A stretch of DNA of 64,000 bases, taken from NCBI RefSeq assembly GCF_042676145.1, contig NZ_JBHTJW010000002.1:1550001-1614000 (forward strand). Reading direction: 5' to 3'. Both the position numbers and the translations under genes were made by a program. Positions 61,808 through 64,000 of the stretch are shown in pieces; position 1 is the first letter of the stretch, and the number at the start of each line of letters is the position of its first letter. The notes beneath the pieces are model-generated. The model did not search any database, was not told the origin of the DNA, and saw only the letters and a program-made list of their open reading frames with translations. The DNA is from Methylophilus glucosoxydans. Lineage in GTDB: Bacteria > Pseudomonadota > Gammaproteobacteria > Burkholderiales > Methylophilaceae.

Positions 61808-61840
61808 CAAGCCGGCTGCTAAACAGCCGGTTTTTTTATG
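61808..61840 (+). terminator. intrinsic terminator after the second receptor gene
   Basis: CCGGCTG (61812-61818) and CAGCCGG (61824-61830) enclose CTAAA and are followed by seven T. Confidence 0.9.
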
Positions 61841-62074
61841 ATGCCGACTAGATCATATTTGCATTTTAAGGGGATAAATCAAAGACATAAAAAGGATAGG
61901 TTTTAAGTGTTTCTTTAGGGGATGCTTGAGGCGCGGAAAATTGCAATATAGCAATATATTTTCGAAAAAGTGTTTGTTTTGGAAAGACATGTCTGGCGAT
62001 GTGCATGATATTGATCTTTTTACTTTTTAAACAAGCACTTGGCAGAGGCGTCATCAAACACTAAGGATGGATAA

Positions 62075-64000
62075 ATGTTTGGAAACATGAGAGTAAAGAA
62101 AAGCCTGATGGTCGGTTTTGGTAGCATGATTCTGCTGATGGCAGGATTAACTTTTATTGGAATTGACCGTGTACGTGAAATCGACGATACGCTGACTGAA
62201 ATCAATGATGTGAATAGCGTTAAGCAGCGCTATGCCATTAATTTTCGCGGCAGCGTGCATGACCGGGCGATTAGTTTACGGGATGTGACGCTAGAGACAT
62301 CCAGTGCTGAAGTAGATAAGTCCATCAGTGATATCCGGCGATTGGCGGTTGCTTATGAAGAGAGTGCGGCCAAGCTGGATACTATCTTTAAAGCGGATGC
62401 GACCGTGACGGCTGATGAAAAGGAAATTCTCACGCACATCAAGTCTATCGAGGCAAAAACATTACCGGTGATTGAACGTGTGATTGCGTTACGCAATGCA
62501 GGTGATGACGAGCAAGCGAAAAGTCTGTTAATGAGTGAAGCCAAGCCCTTGTTTGTAGAATGGCTCAAAACCATTAACCAGTTTATTGATTATCAGGAGG
62601 CATTAAACAAAACGGCTTCAGCGCAAGCCAAGTCTGTCGCTTCCGGGTTTTCCATACTGATGCAAATTGCATTGGGGATTGCCATTCTCATCGCTGGATG
62701 GATGGCTATTTCAATCTCTAAATCCCTGCTTAACCGTTTAGGCGCAGATCCGTTGGAACTCACTGAGTTTGCCAAAAAAATTGGCGAAGGAGATTCTGAT
62801 TTTGCCGTACCTCTGGTTGAACATGACCAAAGCAGTGTTGCCTACCAGCTACAACGCATGCGGCAACATGTGCTAAAAGTCATCAGCGAAATGAAGGATG
62901 TCGCGGATGCGCAAGCCAATGGTGAGATTGATCGCCGTATTCACAGTGCACAACACCAAGGAATGTTTAAAGACATGGCTGAAGGTGTCAATCAAATGCT
63001 GGATGACCAACATACGTCGACCCGCAAGGTGATGGCTGTGATCAACGGTTTTGGCAATGGTGACTTTGCTATTCCGCTTGAAACATTCAAAGGTAAAAAA
63101 GCTGAGATCAATCGTGATATTGAACAAGTCAGGGCTAATTTGACCAATATCATTTCCGATTTAAACCAGATGTCTGCTGCCCATCGCCAGGGCAATATCA
63201 GCTATTTTATTGACCCTGCCAAATACAAAGGCCATTTCAGTTCACTGGCTGAAGGGGTTAACGGCATGGTGCAGGAATATATCGAAGAAAATAAAACCGT
63301 GACTGATTGTATTTTGCAATTTGGTGAAGGCAATTTCTCCGCCACCATCAAGGAATTCCCCGGAGAAAAAGCGTTTATCAACAAGAGCGTCAAGAAGATT
63401 GGCGGCAACCTCAAAGGCTTGATTGATTCGGTGAACTGGGTCAGTAATGCGCATGAGCAAGGTGAAATTGATGCCATGCTACGTGATGACATGTTTAAAG
63501 GCGATTTCAGTACGCTGGCCAAGTCTGTGAACAATATGGTGACTGGCTTGTTGGAAATGAACCAGCAATCCATGCAGGTCGTGAAGGGATTTGGCGAAGG
63601 CAACTTCGACATTCCACTTCAGCGCTGGCCAGGTAAAAAAGGCGAGATAAACGATACGGTTGAGCAAGTTCGCGCTAACCTGAAAGGGCTGATTGGGGAC
63701 ATCAACGGCCTGACCGAAGCTGCAGGCGAAGGCCGCATTTCAGTGCGGGCTGACGCTTCCCAGCATAAAGGCGATTTCCGCAAAATTGTCGAAGGCGTGA
63801 ACCACACCCTGGACATGATTGTAGAGCCGATCATTGCGGTGACTGAAGCCGTCGAAACCATCACCACTGCGGCCAATGAAATTTCCAGCGGTAACGCAGA
63901 TCTTTCCGCCCGTACCGAGCAACAGGCTTCCAGCCTGGAGCAAACGGCGGCAAGCATGGAGGAGTTGGCATCCACGGTTAAACAGAATGCCGACAACGCT
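62075..64000 (+). CDS. membrane methyl-accepting chemotaxis protein, 3' end outside window
   Basis: ATG 62075 has AAGGATGG upstream, and the frame stays open for 642 codons to the window edge. The receptor has a first membrane helix (about 13-32), a helical periplasmic domain of the four-helix-bundle type (about 35-185) and a second helix (about 190-212). About four HAMP-like repeats of roughly 93 residues follow (landmarks FGxGxF, GKKxEIN, DFRKI). The start of the signalling domain is close in sequence to the previous receptor. The ligand is unknown. The C-terminal methylation and CheA-contact tip is cut off. Confidence 0.92.
   Translation, partial: MFGNMRVKKSLMVGFGSMILLMAGLTFIGIDRVREIDDTLTEINDVNSVKQRYAINFRGSVHDRAISLRDVTLETSSAEVDKSISDIRRLAVAYEESAAKLDTIFKADATVTADEKEILTHIKSIEAKTLPVIERVIALRNAGDDEQAKSLLMSEAKPLFVEWLKTINQFIDYQEALNKTASAQAKSVASGFSILMQIALGIAILIAGWMAISISKSLLNRLGADPLELTEFAKKIGEGDSDFAVPLVEHDQSSVAYQLQRMRQHVLKVISEMKDVADAQANGEIDRRIHSAQHQGMFKDMAEGVNQMLDDQHTSTRKVMAVINGFGNGDFAIPLETFKGKKAEINRDIEQVRANLTNIISDLNQMSAAHRQGNISYFIDPAKYKGHFSSLAEGVNGMVQEYIEENKTVTDCILQFGEGNFSATIKEFPGEKAFINKSVKKIGGNLKGLIDSVNWVSNAHEQGEIDAMLRDDMFKGDFSTLAKSVNNMVTGLLEMNQQSMQVVKGFGEGNFDIPLQRWPGKKGEINDTVEQVRANLKGLIGDINGLTEAAGEGRISVRADASQHKGDFRKIVEGVNHTLDMIVEPIIAVTEAVETITTAANEISSGNADLSARTEQQASSLEQTAASMEELASTVKQNADNA

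Overview
The window is dense bacterial chromosome with short intergenic gaps. It most resembles a betaproteobacterium, probably a methylotroph of the Methylophilaceae. That placement is inferred from gene order (tig-clpP-clpX-lon-hupB-tRNA-ppiD, then fabI beside a peptide-permease set; smc-zipA-ligA; flhBA-flhFG-fliA-motCD next to flhDC and mot/che) and from protein style. No diagnostic methylotrophy gene lies here.

Layout. 1-9.4 kb: the end of a RidA-family gene, then a protein quality-control block (trigger factor, ClpP, ClpX, Lon, HU, PpiD) with tRNA-Val and tRNA-Asp. Sigma-32-like promoters precede both tig and lon. 9.4-12.1 kb: a cold-shock/DUF1294 gene followed by a small integron-type cassette array (three attC-like sites, three uncharacterised genes, no integrase in the window). 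It sits between ppiD and fabI. 12.1-19.1 kb, minus strand: gloB, mltD, a peptide-type ABC transporter without an ATPase, and fabI. 19.2-24.7 kb, plus strand: a methyltransferase, rnhA, dnaQ and the dTDP-rhamnose operon rmlBACD. 24.7-27.2 kb: queuosine genes queD and queF, a small acidic protein, a glutathione peroxidase, tRNA-Ala and tRNA-Glu. 27.3-37 kb: smc-zipA-ligA-TPR gene, then msrPQ (periplasmic methionine sulfoxide repair). 37.3-39.6 kb: a GAF-GGDEF-EAL protein.

39.6-64 kb is a motility and chemotaxis island. On the minus strand, flhB-flhA-flhF-flhG-fliA-motC-motD encode export gate proteins, flagellar number/placement regulators, sigma-28 and a second stator. On the plus strand, flhDC (master regulator) is followed by a membrane methyltransferase, motAB, a CheZ-like phosphatase, cheY, cheA, cheW and three chemoreceptors, the last cut by the window end. 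No cheR, cheB or cheD is present.

The most notable observations are the integrase-less attC array, mutually exclusive RNA hairpins in the flhDC leader, an FlhG that keeps its FlhF-activating N-terminus but has lost its ATPase motifs, repeated GYGFF motifs in the CheA linker, and tandemly repeated HAMP-type modules in the receptors. All calls rest on reading the sequence; no database search was run.
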